From Spirochaetaceae bacterium (GTDB lineage Bacteria; Spirochaetota; Spirochaetia; SZUA-6; Fen-1364): a DNA stretch of 8,500 nucleotides. The stretch covers positions 9,377 to 17,876 of the forward strand of contig PLNO01000367.1 of NCBI GenBank assembly GCA_003141795.1. The letters run 5' to 3'. Below, piece after piece: positions 1 to 6,691 of the stretch; the first letter of the stretch is position 1; the number at the start of each line of letters is the position of its first letter. The translations under genes and the position numbers were made by a program. The notes beneath the pieces were generated by a model. The model had not been told where the DNA came from, made no database searches, and saw only the letters and a list, made by a program, of their open reading frames with translations.

Positions 1-2
1 TC

Positions 3-404
3 ATCGTCTTCCCCCGCAGGGTGGGGGTGAAGAACATCGTCCAGACCGGCACCCTGGTGAATGCGGAGATCTCGACGAACCTCATCAGCACGATCTTCTT
101 CGAAGGCACCCCGCTGCACGACGGTGCGATGATCGTGGAGGGGGATCGCATCGTCGCCGCGGGATGTTTCCTGCCGCTCTCCGAGCGGGAGGACGTGGAA
201 AGCGCCTTCGGGGCGCGGCACCGTGCCGCCCTCGGCCTCGTGGAGGAGACCGACGCCCTGGTCGTGGTCGTGTCGGAGGAAAACGGCGCGGTGTCCCTCG
301 CGCATGACGGCGACATCAGGTACAACCTCACCCTCGCCGAGGTGGAGGCCGGGTTGAAGAGCCTCCTGCGCGCCGAGCGTCGGGGCGGAGAGGACGGCAG
401 ATGA
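3..404 (+). CDS. cdaA: Diadenylate cyclase CdaA, 3' part (5' end outside window)
   Basis: The frame is open from base 3 to a TGA stop, giving the last 133 residues of a DisA_N-type diadenylate cyclase, which condenses two ATP into cyclic di-AMP. Both catalytic signatures are visible: LHDGA (visible residues 38-42), whose Asp is the metal/ATP-handling residue, and GARHRAALG (70-78), the RHR motif. The strand-rich core between and after them (IVAAGCFLPLS, ALVVVVSEE) is typical. The N-terminal membrane helices expected of a CdaA lie before the window, so their presence is inferred from the family and from the ybbR neighbour, not seen. A GTG at 21 opens a shorter frame, but the residues before it already fit the domain, so it is not the start. 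The TGA overlaps the ATG of ybbR by 4 bases, which suggests translational coupling. DisA is the alternative family member, but no C-terminal HhH/DNA-binding part follows. Confidence 0.95.
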   Translation: MVFPRRVGVKNIVQTGTLVNAEISTNLISTIFFEGTPLHDGAMIVEGDRIVAAGCFLPLSEREDVESAFGARHRAALGLVEETDALVVVVSEENGAVSLAHDGDIRYNLTLAEVEAGLKSLLRAERRGGEDGR

Positions 405-1348
405 AGGACCGCAGGTTCACGCGCGTTCTCCTTGCAGATCTGCCGGTGAAGGTGATATGTCTCGCCGCGGCGGTGATCCTCCTGCTTTTCCACCGCGTGA
501 CGGCTCTCACGGAGCGCTACTTCAGCGTCCCCCTGGACGTCAGCACGCCCTCCGGACTCGCGGTGGCCTCCACCTTTCCCAAGACGGTGCGGGTCACGCT
601 CCGAGGCTCGGAGGATTCGATCTTTCCCATCCTCGAGGAGGACATCGAGGCCTCGGTGAACCTGAGCTCGCATCGCGCGGCCGGCGTGTATCGTGGGGAA
701 GTGAAGGTGAGCCGCAAGGGCACGGCTTCGAGCGTGGAGCCGCTGGAGATCAAGGTCGATCCGCAGGGGATCACATTCACTCTGGAGCCGCTGACGGAGA
801 AGCGGGTGAACGTCATCCCGGATCTCAGGGGCGCGCCGGCCTACGGCTTCGAGATGGTACAGTCCACCCTCACCCCGCCCAACGTCGTCATCCGCGGCGC
901 GCGCAGCCAGGTGCAGAGCGTCGCTGCGCTCTCCACGGAGGAGATCGACCTCACCGGACGCACGGGGAGCTTCGCCTCCCGGGTGAAGATCAACGCCCCG
1001 AACAGCCTCATAAGGGTCGCGGGCGACGCTTCGGCCGATTTCCGTGCGACGATCCTGGAATCGGTCATCGTGCGCACGTTCGACGGCGTGGAGATCGTCG
1101 GCGTCGACCTTCCGCAGCACCTCGCGCTGGAGCCCTCCGCGTCAAGGGGCAGCATGCAGGTGCAGGGGACGCAGCTCGCCGTCGACGGGGTGCGGCCGGA
1201 GCAGGTGCGGCTCGTGCTGGAGCTCTCCGGCGTGAAAAGGGCGGGTTCGTATACGCTGCGTCCCCGGCCGGAAACGACCTCGAGCGTGACGGTGCTGGAC
1301 TGGTCGCCGAAAGAGCTCACGGTCACCATCGTGGCTTCGGGAAGATAG
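401..1348 (+). CDS. cdaR: YbbR-domain membrane protein, likely regulator of CdaA
   Basis: A 315-residue protein. It starts with a short basic N-terminus, then one hydrophobic segment (about residues 17-30, VKVICLAAAVILLLF), and continues as a beta-rich region outside the membrane. Two YbbR-like repeats can be picked out, about 38-130 and 131-218 (the second begins KRVNVIPDLRG). A third, more diverged stretch covers 222-312. YbbR/CdaR proteins bind CdaA at the membrane and modulate c-di-AMP synthesis. The ATG overlaps the cdaA stop (ATGA), and a purine-rich GGAGAGGA at 387-394 lies 6 bases before it, so this start is well supported. Other bacteria often have glmM after this pair; here acpS follows. 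The family assignment rests on the topology, the repeat pattern and the position after cdaA. The repeats are weakly conserved by nature, so their boundaries are approximate. Confidence 0.88.
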   Translation: MKDRRFTRVLLADLPVKVICLAAAVILLLFHRVTALTERYFSVPLDVSTPSGLAVASTFPKTVRVTLRGSEDSIFPILEEDIEASVNLSSHRAAGVYRGEVKVSRKGTASSVEPLEIKVDPQGITFTLEPLTEKRVNVIPDLRGAPAYGFEMVQSTLTPPNVVIRGARSQVQSVAALSTEEIDLTGRTGSFASRVKINAPNSLIRVAGDASADFRATILESVIVRTFDGVEIVGVDLPQHLALEPSASRGSMQVQGTQLAVDGVRPEQVRLVLELSGVKRAGSYTLRPRPETTSSVTVLDWSPKELTVTIVASGR

Positions 1349-1352
1349 GAGG
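1347..1352 (+). promoter_or_regulatory. Shine-Dalgarno of acpS, overlapping the ybbR stop codon
   Basis: AGGAGG lies 5 bases before the GTG at 1358, and its first two bases are part of the ybbR TAG stop. It fixes the GTG as the acpS start. It also implies that ribosomes finishing ybbR sit on the acpS initiation site. Confidence 0.8.
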
Positions 1353-1357
1353 CGCAG

Positions 1358-1735
1358 GTGATACTCGGAGTCGGCATCGACGTCGTGCACGTCGATCGCA
1401 TCCGCAGGTGGAGCCACATCGACGGGTTGTACGAGCGATTCTTCCACCCCGAAGAGCTCGCCATCGCGCTGCCCCGCGGCGAGGTGGGTATCCTCTCCCT
1501 CGCCGCGCGATTCGCGGCCAAGGAGGCGTTCGGGAAGGCCATCGGCTCGGGGATCCGCTACTTCGCGCTGCGCGACATCGCCGTGTTGAACGATTCCAGC
1601 GGCAAGCCCTTCATGCTGCTCACCGGCGGGGCGGAAACGGCGTTCAAGGATTTCGGCGGACAACGCCTCGTGTGCTCCCTGTCGCACGAGCGGGACAAGG
1701 CGCTCGCTGTGGTGATCATCGAGGGAGGTCAGTAA
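1358..1735 (+). CDS. acpS: Holo-[acyl-carrier-protein] synthase
   Basis: A 125-residue protein of the usual AcpS size. It transfers 4'-phosphopantetheine from coenzyme A to a serine of apo-ACP, activating it for fatty acid synthesis in the cytoplasm. The N-terminal GIDVVHVDRI (6-15) carries the Mg-binding Asp8. The signature SLAARFAAKEAFGKAIGSG (47-65) carries the second metal ligand Glu56, and SLSHERDKALAVV (107-119) is the C-terminal family motif. Translation starts at GTG with an ideal Shine-Dalgarno 5 bases upstream; the first residues (MILGVGID) match the family start. The gene lies 9 bases after ybbR and 2 bases before the next start, so it is clearly in the same operon. Nothing is missing or odd apart from the GTG start. 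Confidence 0.96.
   Translation: MILGVGIDVVHVDRIRRWSHIDGLYERFFHPEELAIALPRGEVGILSLAARFAAKEAFGKAIGSGIRYFALRDIAVLNDSSGKPFMLLTGGAETAFKDFGGQRLVCSLSHERDKALAVVIIEGGQ
1723..1728 (+). promoter_or_regulatory. Shine-Dalgarno that sets the GTG start of the DUF2225 gene
   Basis: GGGAGG inside the end of acpS lies 9 bases before the GTG at 1738. The frame of the next gene is open far upstream, with ATG codons inside ybbR, so this site and the onset of family-like sequence decide the true start. Confidence 0.7.
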
Positions 1736-1737
1736 AA

Positions 1738-2619
1738 GTGGATCAACCGAATATCAGCTTTTTCCAGAAGAAGCAGACCGTGTGCCCCGTGTGCGACGCG
1801 AAGTTCTTCCGCGAGGAGATACTCTCGGGCGGAGGACGGCTGATCGCGGGGGACCTCACCAAGGAGCTGCGCAGGATGTACGAGCCGTCCAAAAAGTTCG
1901 GCGAGCTCCACCCGTTGATCTATCCCGTCATCGTCTGTCCGGTGTGCTATTTCTCGACCTTTCCACAGGATTACGCCGGTATCCCCGCCACCACGGTGAG
2001 AAAGGCGGAGGTCCATGCCGACGAGAGGCGCGACAGCATCTCCTCGATCTTTCCGCAGCTGGACTTCACCGCACCGCGCACGCTGAAAGAGGGCATCGCG
2101 GCCTACTATTTCGCGGTGGGCTGCTACGATTTCTTCGACAAAAAGGCCAATCCCACGTTCAAGGCGGGGCTCGCCGCCCTGCGCGCAGCGTGGCTTCTCG
2201 GGGACCTGGACAAGCATGAACCCGGGGAGAACTGGGACCATATGGCGAGGCTCTTCTATCGCAAGGCGCATTTCTACTACCAGCTCTGCCTGGAGAAGGA
2301 GAGCGCGGGCCAGGAGCCTTTCGACGCGGCGCTGGCCTTCGGGCCGGACCTGGACAAAAATTACGGCTATTACGGGGTGATCTACCTCGCCGCGTATCTC
2401 GATTTCAAGTACGGGCCAACGGCGGATGCCCCGCAGCGCGTGACGAGCCTCCAGTACGCGCGGCGCATGATGGCGAAGATCTTCGGCGTGGGCAAGTCGT
2501 CGAAGAACCGCCCCACCGCGATCCTGGACAATGCGAAAGTCGTCTACGAGCAGATGGGGGAGGAAATCAAACGGCTTTCGCCCGAAGGGGCTGCCGTGGA
2601 CTCGGGCGAAGCGTCATAA
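1738..2619 (+). CDS. DUF2225 family protein with two CPVC zinc-type knuckles
   Basis: A 293-residue cytoplasmic protein of unknown function. The N-terminal part has two CPVC pairs, Cys16/Cys19 and Cys67/Cys70, a layout that would bind one zinc (rubredoxin-like or zinc-ribbon-like). The rest is mostly helical and rich in Tyr, Phe and Ala (about 115-225: AAYYFAVGCYDFF, KAHFYYQLCLEK, NYGYYGVIYLAAYLDF), reminiscent of TPR-like helical repeats. The conserved-looking SSKNRPTAILDNAK (254-267) follows. I recognise the pattern as DUF2225, found in spirochaetes and some Firmicutes; no biochemical role is known to me. There is no signal peptide or membrane segment. The start is GTG 1738, 2 bases after the acpS stop, with GGGAGG upstream. 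The frame is open back to 457, but that part is a shadow of ybbR and acpS. A scaffold or RNA/protein-binding role is possible but speculative. Confidence 0.85.
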   Translation: MDQPNISFFQKKQTVCPVCDAKFFREEILSGGGRLIAGDLTKELRRMYEPSKKFGELHPLIYPVIVCPVCYFSTFPQDYAGIPATTVRKAEVHADERRDSISSIFPQLDFTAPRTLKEGIAAYYFAVGCYDFFDKKANPTFKAGLAALRAAWLLGDLDKHEPGENWDHMARLFYRKAHFYYQLCLEKESAGQEPFDAALAFGPDLDKNYGYYGVIYLAAYLDFKYGPTADAPQRVTSLQYARRMMAKIFGVGKSSKNRPTAILDNAKVVYEQMGEEIKRLSPEGAAVDSGEAS

Positions 2620-2640
2620 GCGGTCGATCGGATCCCCGCA

Positions 2641-3474
2641 ATGGCTGAGCGCAACATCAAGGTCACCCTCGCGTACGACGGAACGGACTTCCTCGGCTGG
2701 CAGGTCCAGAAGAAGGGACGCACGGTCCAGGGTGTGATGCAGGAGGGGCTTGCCCGCATGCACGGGCATCCCGTGCACGTGCTTGCCGCGGGGCGGACCG
2801 ACTCGGGCGTCCATGCCACGGGGCAGGTGGCGAACTTCCACACCGACATCGATTCCATCGCGCCGGAGCGCTTTCGGGACGCCGTCAATTCCTACATTCC
2901 GAACGACGTGCGCATCATTTCAAGTGAAGAGGTGGGGTCGGAGTTCCACGCGCGCAGGTCGGCGCGGCTTCGCCAGTACCGCTATTACACGGTGTGCGGG
3001 CCCGTTCTCATGCCGCACGTGCGCAACTACCGGCACTGGATCCGCCGCACGCCCGATTTCGAGCGCTTGAATGCGATGGCCGCCGTGATCCTGGGTGAGC
3101 ATGACTTCAACGCTTTCGCCGCCGAAGGGGACGCGAACCTCTCCAAGGTGCGCAGGGTCGTCCTCTCCACCTTCGGCTGGGACGGGGATACATTGGTGTA
3201 TACGATCGCCGCAACGTCGTTCCTGTGGAAGATGGTGCGCACGATCATGGGTACGTTCCTCATGCTGGAGGAGCAGGGACTGGGCGAGAGGGACCTGCGC
3301 CTCATCATGGAAACGGGTATTCGGTCCAACGCCGGCGGAACGGCGCCGGGCCGCGGCCTGTTCCTCGAAAGGGTCGATTATGAGAGCACGATCGCCGAAG
3401 GAAACCTGGAGGGCGTTGAACCTGCTGGAGGACTGGATGAGCACGGGCTTCGCCCGTCGGCATCCGGAGATTGA
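2641..3474 (+). CDS. truA: tRNA pseudouridine(38-40) synthase TruA
   Basis: A 277-residue protein that converts uridines 38, 39 and 40 in the anticodon stem of many tRNAs to pseudouridine. The N-terminus IKVTLAYDGTDFLGWQ (6-21) is the family opening. GRTDSGVHATGQV (51-63) contains the catalytic Asp54. FHARRSARLRQYRYY, GEHDFNAFA and the C-terminal FLWKMVRTIMGTFL follow in the expected order. The last 25 or so residues (after FLERVDYE) look unconserved, and their DNA is shared with the start of the next gene. ATG 2641 is chosen because the protein begins right at the conserved first strand. It lies 21 bases after the DUF2225 stop, and I see no strong Shine-Dalgarno, only GGAT around 2630, so initiation may be weak or rely on upstream ribosomes. 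Confidence 0.96.
   Translation: MAERNIKVTLAYDGTDFLGWQVQKKGRTVQGVMQEGLARMHGHPVHVLAAGRTDSGVHATGQVANFHTDIDSIAPERFRDAVNSYIPNDVRIISSEEVGSEFHARRSARLRQYRYYTVCGPVLMPHVRNYRHWIRRTPDFERLNAMAAVILGEHDFNAFAAEGDANLSKVRRVVLSTFGWDGDTLVYTIAATSFLWKMVRTIMGTFLMLEEQGLGERDLRLIMETGIRSNAGGTAPGRGLFLERVDYESTIAEGNLEGVEPAGGLDEHGLRPSASGD
3427..3431 (+). promoter_or_regulatory. Shine-Dalgarno supporting the ATG start of udg within truA
   Basis: GGAGG lies 5 bases before ATG 3437, inside the last codons of truA. A competing site, GGAGGG at 3408-3413, sits only 2 bases before an in-frame TTG at 3416, which is too close to be efficient. The spacing favours the ATG. Confidence 0.6.
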
Positions 3475-4171
3475 GATCGACGAGATCGCCGCGAAGGCTG
3501 CGCGACCGTCCGTCTCCGCGCGCCCGACTTTCACCCGGGCTGCGGTCCCTGCCTCCCCTGCGGCCGCCCGAGCCGCCGCTCCCGCGGCGGGAATGGCAGA
3601 CGGCCCTGCGGATGAGCGTGTCGCGGCACTGGCCGCCGTTGCCGCCGAGGTCGGCGCCTGCGTCAAATGCGCGCTGTCGGTCAACAGGACCATGACGGTC
3701 CCCGGTGACGGCCCGCTGGATCCTCCGGTGATGTTCATCGGCGAGGCGCCGGGAGCCGACGAGGACAGGAGCGGGCATCCCTTCGTGGGCGCGGCCGGGC
3801 AATACCTGGACACATGGCTCACGCCGATCGGGTTGAAGCGGGAGGAGTGTTTCATCGCGAACTGCATCAAATGCAGGCCGCCGCAGAATCGGGAGCCGCA
3901 TCCAGAGGAGCTTGCCGCCTGCCTTCCCTACCTCGAGCGGCAGATCGGGATCGTGCGGCCACGCGTGATCTGCTGCCTGGGAAGGATCGCCGCGCAGAAC
4001 GTTCTGGGAACGACGTCGGGCGTCGGAGAGCTGCGCGGGCGCGTGCATACCCGCAAGGGAATCCCCGTCGTGGTCACCTACCACCCCAGCGCGGTGCTCC
4101 GTGACAAGGCCACCTTGCGCAAGCCGGTCTGGGACGACCTGAAGCTCCTGAAGAGCCTCCTGGCAGAATGA
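3437..4171 (+). CDS. Uracil-DNA glycosylase, family 4 (iron-sulfur type)
   Basis: A 244-residue enzyme that removes uracil arising from cytosine deamination in DNA, the first step of base excision repair. The 4Fe-4S ligands of family 4 are all visible: Cys75 and Cys78 (ACVKC), Cys146 (KCRPPQN) and Cys162, 16 residues further on. Active-site motif I is GEAPGADED (102-110), and the HPS motif is at 216-218. Family 4 enzymes are often about 200 residues; the extra length here is an N-terminal lead with an Ala/Pro-rich, probably disordered linker at about 28-55. The ATG overlaps truA by 38 bases. An in-frame TTG at 3416 would add MNLLEDW and make the overlap 59 bases. That extension looks like the first helix of related proteins, so the start is uncertain by seven residues. 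The stop overlaps the priA start (ATGA). Confidence 0.93.
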   Translation: MSTGFARRHPEIEIDEIAAKAARPSVSARPTFTRAAVPASPAAARAAAPAAGMADGPADERVAALAAVAAEVGACVKCALSVNRTMTVPGDGPLDPPVMFIGEAPGADEDRSGHPFVGAAGQYLDTWLTPIGLKREECFIANCIKCRPPQNREPHPEELAACLPYLERQIGIVRPRVICCLGRIAAQNVLGTTSGVGELRGRVHTRKGIPVVVTYHPSAVLRDKATLRKPVWDDLKLLKSLLAE

Positions 4172-6114
4172 GCCGGTTCATCGAGCTCGCCTTCAATCTC
4201 CCCGTTCGCAAATCATTCACCTACCTGCTACCCGACGGCTCCGAGGCGGGGATCGGCTACAGGGTGTCCGCGCCCTTCGGCAAGCGTCTCCTCACCGGCC
4301 TCGTCGTCGGCGAGCGCGACGCTCCGCCGACGGGGGTCGCGGAGATCAAGGAGGTGAAGCGGGTCATCGATTCCCGTGCGGTGTTCGACGGGAAGACTCT
4401 CGGTCTGGCACGGTGGATGGCGCGCATGTACATGTGCTCTCTCGGCGAGGCCCTGTCCGGGATGATCCCCGCGGGCCGGCGTGAAGTGGAGACGGAGGAG
4501 TTTCCCCTCGAAGAGGTTGGCACGAGCTACGAGCTCGCAGGCCAGCAGCAGGAGGCCATCAGCCGCATCCTTTCGGGCGGGCCGGGATCGTACTACCTCT
4601 TCGGCGTGACGGGATCGGGAAAGACCGACGTGTACCTTCACACGGCGAAGGATGTGGCCTCCCGTGGCCTCGGGGTCATCTACCTCGTGCCGGAAATATC
4701 GCTTACCCACCAGGTCGTGCGCATCTTCCGCACGACCTTCAAGGACAGACTTGCGGTGCTGCATTCCTCCCTCACGCCGTCCCAGCGTCTCAAGGAGTGG
4801 TCCCGGGTGCTCGACGGCGGGGTGGACGTGGTGATCGGCGCCCGGAGCGCCGTGTTCGCCCCTTTTCCCCGGCTCGGGCTCATCATCATCGACGAGGAGC
4901 ACGAGGGCGCGTACAAGTCTTCGACCACCCCGCGCTACCACGCGCGGCAGGTTGCCATGTACAGGGCGTCGCAGGAAAAGGCGATCCTCCTGATGGGCAG
5001 CGCGACCCCGTCTCTTGAAGCGTGGCACCACATGGCGGAGGGTGCGCTGAAGCGGCTCACGCTTCCCGACCGGCTCAGCGGCGGGGCGATGCCGTCCATC
5101 GACGTGGTTGACATGCGCGTCCAGAAGGGGCCGCTCTCCGGGCCGCTTCTCGATGCCATCGGCAGGACGCGCGCGGAGGGACGGCAGACGATCCTCTTCC
5201 TCAACCGCCGGGGTTTCTCCTACCTCTTCCACTGCAGGTCGTGCGGGTACGAGATGGTGTGCGATCACTGCTCCGTTGCGCTCACCTACCACAAGGAGCG
5301 TAACCGTATGATCTGCCACTACTGCGGCTTCTCCACCGCGCCCATTTCCGTCTGCCCTCAGTGCGGCTCTCTCGACGTTGGATATACGGGGTTCGGCACG
5401 GAAGGCATCGAGGAGGAGCTGCAGAGGCAGTTCCCCCAGATCGTCGCGCGCAGGATCGATACCGACACGATGAAGAAGAAGAAGGAGCTGCGCCAGGTCC
5501 TTGCCGATTTCCGCAAGGGCGACATCCACGTGCTCATCGGAACGCAGATGGTGGCCAAGGGCCTGGACTTTCCGGGCGTGAAGCTCGTGGGCATCGTGAA
5601 CGCCGACACGGGGTTCCAGATGCCGGACTTCCGGGCGGCGGAGCGGACGTTCAGCCTCCTCGTCCAGGTCTCGGGCCGGGCGGGAAGGGCGCTGCCGGAT
5701 GGAAAAGTCCTCATCCAGACCTACCGGCCGGGAGCGGCAGCCATCGCCATGGCCCGTGAGGGGAGGTTGGAGGAGTTTTACGCCCTGGAGCTCGACGTCC
5801 GGCGCCAGCTTGGCTTTCCCCCCTACAGCCGGCTCATACGGCTCGTCGTGCGGGGAAAGAACCGCCAGCAAACGGCCGATGCGAGCGCCGCGCTCACCCG
5901 CGCGCTCTCCGAAAAGCTCTCCGACGCCGCCGAGGTGCTCGGCCCCGCGGAATGCCCGCTTGCGCGGATTGCCGGCAGCTACCGCTACCAGAGCATCGTC
6001 CGCACGACCCGTTTCTCCGACGCCCACGCGCGGGTGAGCGCGGCGCTGGAGGAGTTCAAGGCGCCGGGCGGTGTCTACATCGAAGCCGACATCGACCCGC
6101 AGGCGCTGCTCTGA
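4168..6114 (+). CDS. priA: Primosomal protein N' (replication restart helicase PriA)
   Basis: A 648-residue superfamily 2 DNA helicase that recognises stalled forks and reloads the replicative helicase. Visible in order: a short N-terminal 3'-end-binding domain (about 1-105, beginning IELAFNLPVRKSFTYLLP), Walker A GVTGSGKT (146-153), DEEH box (242-245), GSATPS (277-282), eight zinc-binding cysteines (356, 359, 365, 368, 383, 386, 396, 399) forming two knuckles, helicase motif GTQMVAKGLDFPGV (458-471), and VSGRAGR (501-507). The C-terminal domain runs to the end. At 648 residues it is shorter than the E. coli protein (about 730); the difference is mostly in the region before the helicase core, while all catalytic parts are present. 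The ATG overlaps the udg stop by 4 bases and has no clear Shine-Dalgarno, so translation is probably coupled to udg. The product is certain; the start matches the family N-terminus. Confidence 0.97.
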   Translation: MSRFIELAFNLPVRKSFTYLLPDGSEAGIGYRVSAPFGKRLLTGLVVGERDAPPTGVAEIKEVKRVIDSRAVFDGKTLGLARWMARMYMCSLGEALSGMIPAGRREVETEEFPLEEVGTSYELAGQQQEAISRILSGGPGSYYLFGVTGSGKTDVYLHTAKDVASRGLGVIYLVPEISLTHQVVRIFRTTFKDRLAVLHSSLTPSQRLKEWSRVLDGGVDVVIGARSAVFAPFPRLGLIIIDEEHEGAYKSSTTPRYHARQVAMYRASQEKAILLMGSATPSLEAWHHMAEGALKRLTLPDRLSGGAMPSIDVVDMRVQKGPLSGPLLDAIGRTRAEGRQTILFLNRRGFSYLFHCRSCGYEMVCDHCSVALTYHKERNRMICHYCGFSTAPISVCPQCGSLDVGYTGFGTEGIEEELQRQFPQIVARRIDTDTMKKKKELRQVLADFRKGDIHVLIGTQMVAKGLDFPGVKLVGIVNADTGFQMPDFRAAERTFSLLVQVSGRAGRALPDGKVLIQTYRPGAAAIAMAREGRLEEFYALELDVRRQLGFPPYSRLIRLVVRGKNRQQTADASAALTRALSEKLSDAAEVLGPAECPLARIAGSYRYQSIVRTTRFSDAHARVSAALEEFKAPGGVYIEADIDPQALL

Positions 6115-6149
6115 GGCGCTGGTCTCGGAGCTCTCGATTGCCGTCCCTG

Positions 6150-6178
6150 TTGGCGCAGAGGGGCGATTTTGCTACTAT
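6150..6178 (+). promoter_or_regulatory. Putative sigma70-type promoter for def-fmt-PASTA
   Basis: A TTGGCG -35 box (6150-6155) and a TACTAT -10 box (6173-6178) are separated by exactly 17 bases. They lie in the only sizeable intergenic gap of the window (6115-6202), and the A/T-rich patch from about 6166 to 6182 stands out from GC-rich surroundings. Transcription would start near 6185, leaving a leader of about 20 bases before def. I saw no convincing terminator hairpin with a T-run after priA, so read-through from the upstream operon is also possible. Confidence 0.6.
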
Positions 6179-6205
6179 TGTACCGGAAGACGGGAAGAAA
6201 CGATG

Positions 6206-6691
6206 ATGCCGATCATAAAACTTGGCGACCCTATGCTGGACAGGCATTCGGTCGTCGTGCCTGATATCAATGGGGACATCACGTCCCTGGTCTCGGAAAT
6301 GTTCGACGCCATGGACCGGGGAAGGGGAGTGGGGCTCGCCGCCGTCCAGGTGGGAAAGCTTTTCCGCCTCTTCGTCACGCGTGTTCCCGGCGATTCACCG
6401 CGCGTATTCATCAATCCGGACATCCTCGAAACGTCCATCGAGATGGAACCGTTCGAAGAGGGCTGCCTCAGCATTCCGGGCCTGTATACGGACGTCATTC
6501 GCCCGTCACCGGTCAGGGTGCAGGCGTGGAACCTCAAAGGCAAGCCTTTCTCCCTGTCGGTCGACGGCTACCTGGCCCGCGTCATTCAGCACGAATACGA
6601 TCATCTGAACGGGATCCTCTTCATAGACAGGATCGATCCGAAAAAGAAACAGCGTCTCCTTGCCGGTTACGAGGAAAAAGTAGAGGCCTGA
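6206..6691 (+). CDS. def: Peptide deformylase
   Basis: A 161-residue metalloenzyme that removes the formyl group from the N-terminal Met of new proteins at the ribosome. All three family motifs are intact: GVGLAAVQ (41-48, the GxGLAAxQ motif), EGCLS (85-89, with metal ligand Cys87) and QHEYDHLNG (128-136, with metal-binding His129 and His133 and catalytic Glu130). There are tandem ATG codons at 6203 and 6206. The second gives the family-like start MPIIKLGDPM and a better spacing (8 bases) from the weak purine stretch GGGAAG at 6192-6197; using the first adds only one Met. The frame is open upstream into priA, but that stretch does not resemble a deformylase and would cross the promoter. The stop TGA shares one base with the fmt ATG. 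Its pairing with fmt is the common bacterial arrangement. Confidence 0.96.
   Translation: MPIIKLGDPMLDRHSVVVPDINGDITSLVSEMFDAMDRGRGVGLAAVQVGKLFRLFVTRVPGDSPRVFINPDILETSIEMEPFEEGCLSIPGLYTDVIRPSPVRVQAWNLKGKPFSLSVDGYLARVIQHEYDHLNGILFIDRIDPKKKQRLLAGYEEKVEA

Noticed and set aside
457..1737. Long upstream extension of the DUF2225 frame through ybbR and acpS
   Set aside because: The translated stretch is Arg/Gly/Ala/His-rich and unlike any protein. The real start is GTG 1738 with its own Shine-Dalgarno.
2485..2508. GVGKSS in the DUF2225 protein as a possible ATP-binding P-loop
   Set aside because: The spacing (GxxxxGK[ST]) is not met and no Walker B follows; it belongs to a loop before the NRPTAIL motif.
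3095..3436. Upstream extension of the udg frame inside truA
   Set aside because: Ser/Arg/Trp-rich shadow of truA; glycosylase-like sequence begins only near 3416-3437.
2920..3870. Antisense open frame of 316 codons across truA and udg
   Set aside because: It is Ala/Ser/Gly/Arg-rich with no family motif, and lies opposite two intact conserved genes; a GC-driven shadow.
4228..6027. Antisense open frame of 599 codons opposite priA
   Set aside because: It mirrors the codon phase of a GC-rich gene, has a low-complexity Arg/His/Glu/Leu composition and no recognisable motif. The sense strand encodes an intact PriA.
6115..6149. Possible terminator after priA
   Set aside because: Short palindromes such as GAGCTC are present, but there is no stable stem followed by a T-run.
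6071..6205. Upstream extension of def into priA
   Set aside because: It does not resemble a deformylase and would have to cross the promoter and the intergenic gap.
6526..6690. Upstream extension of fmt over def
   Set aside because: MRILFAGTPA at 6691 is the family N-terminus; the extension is a shadow of def.
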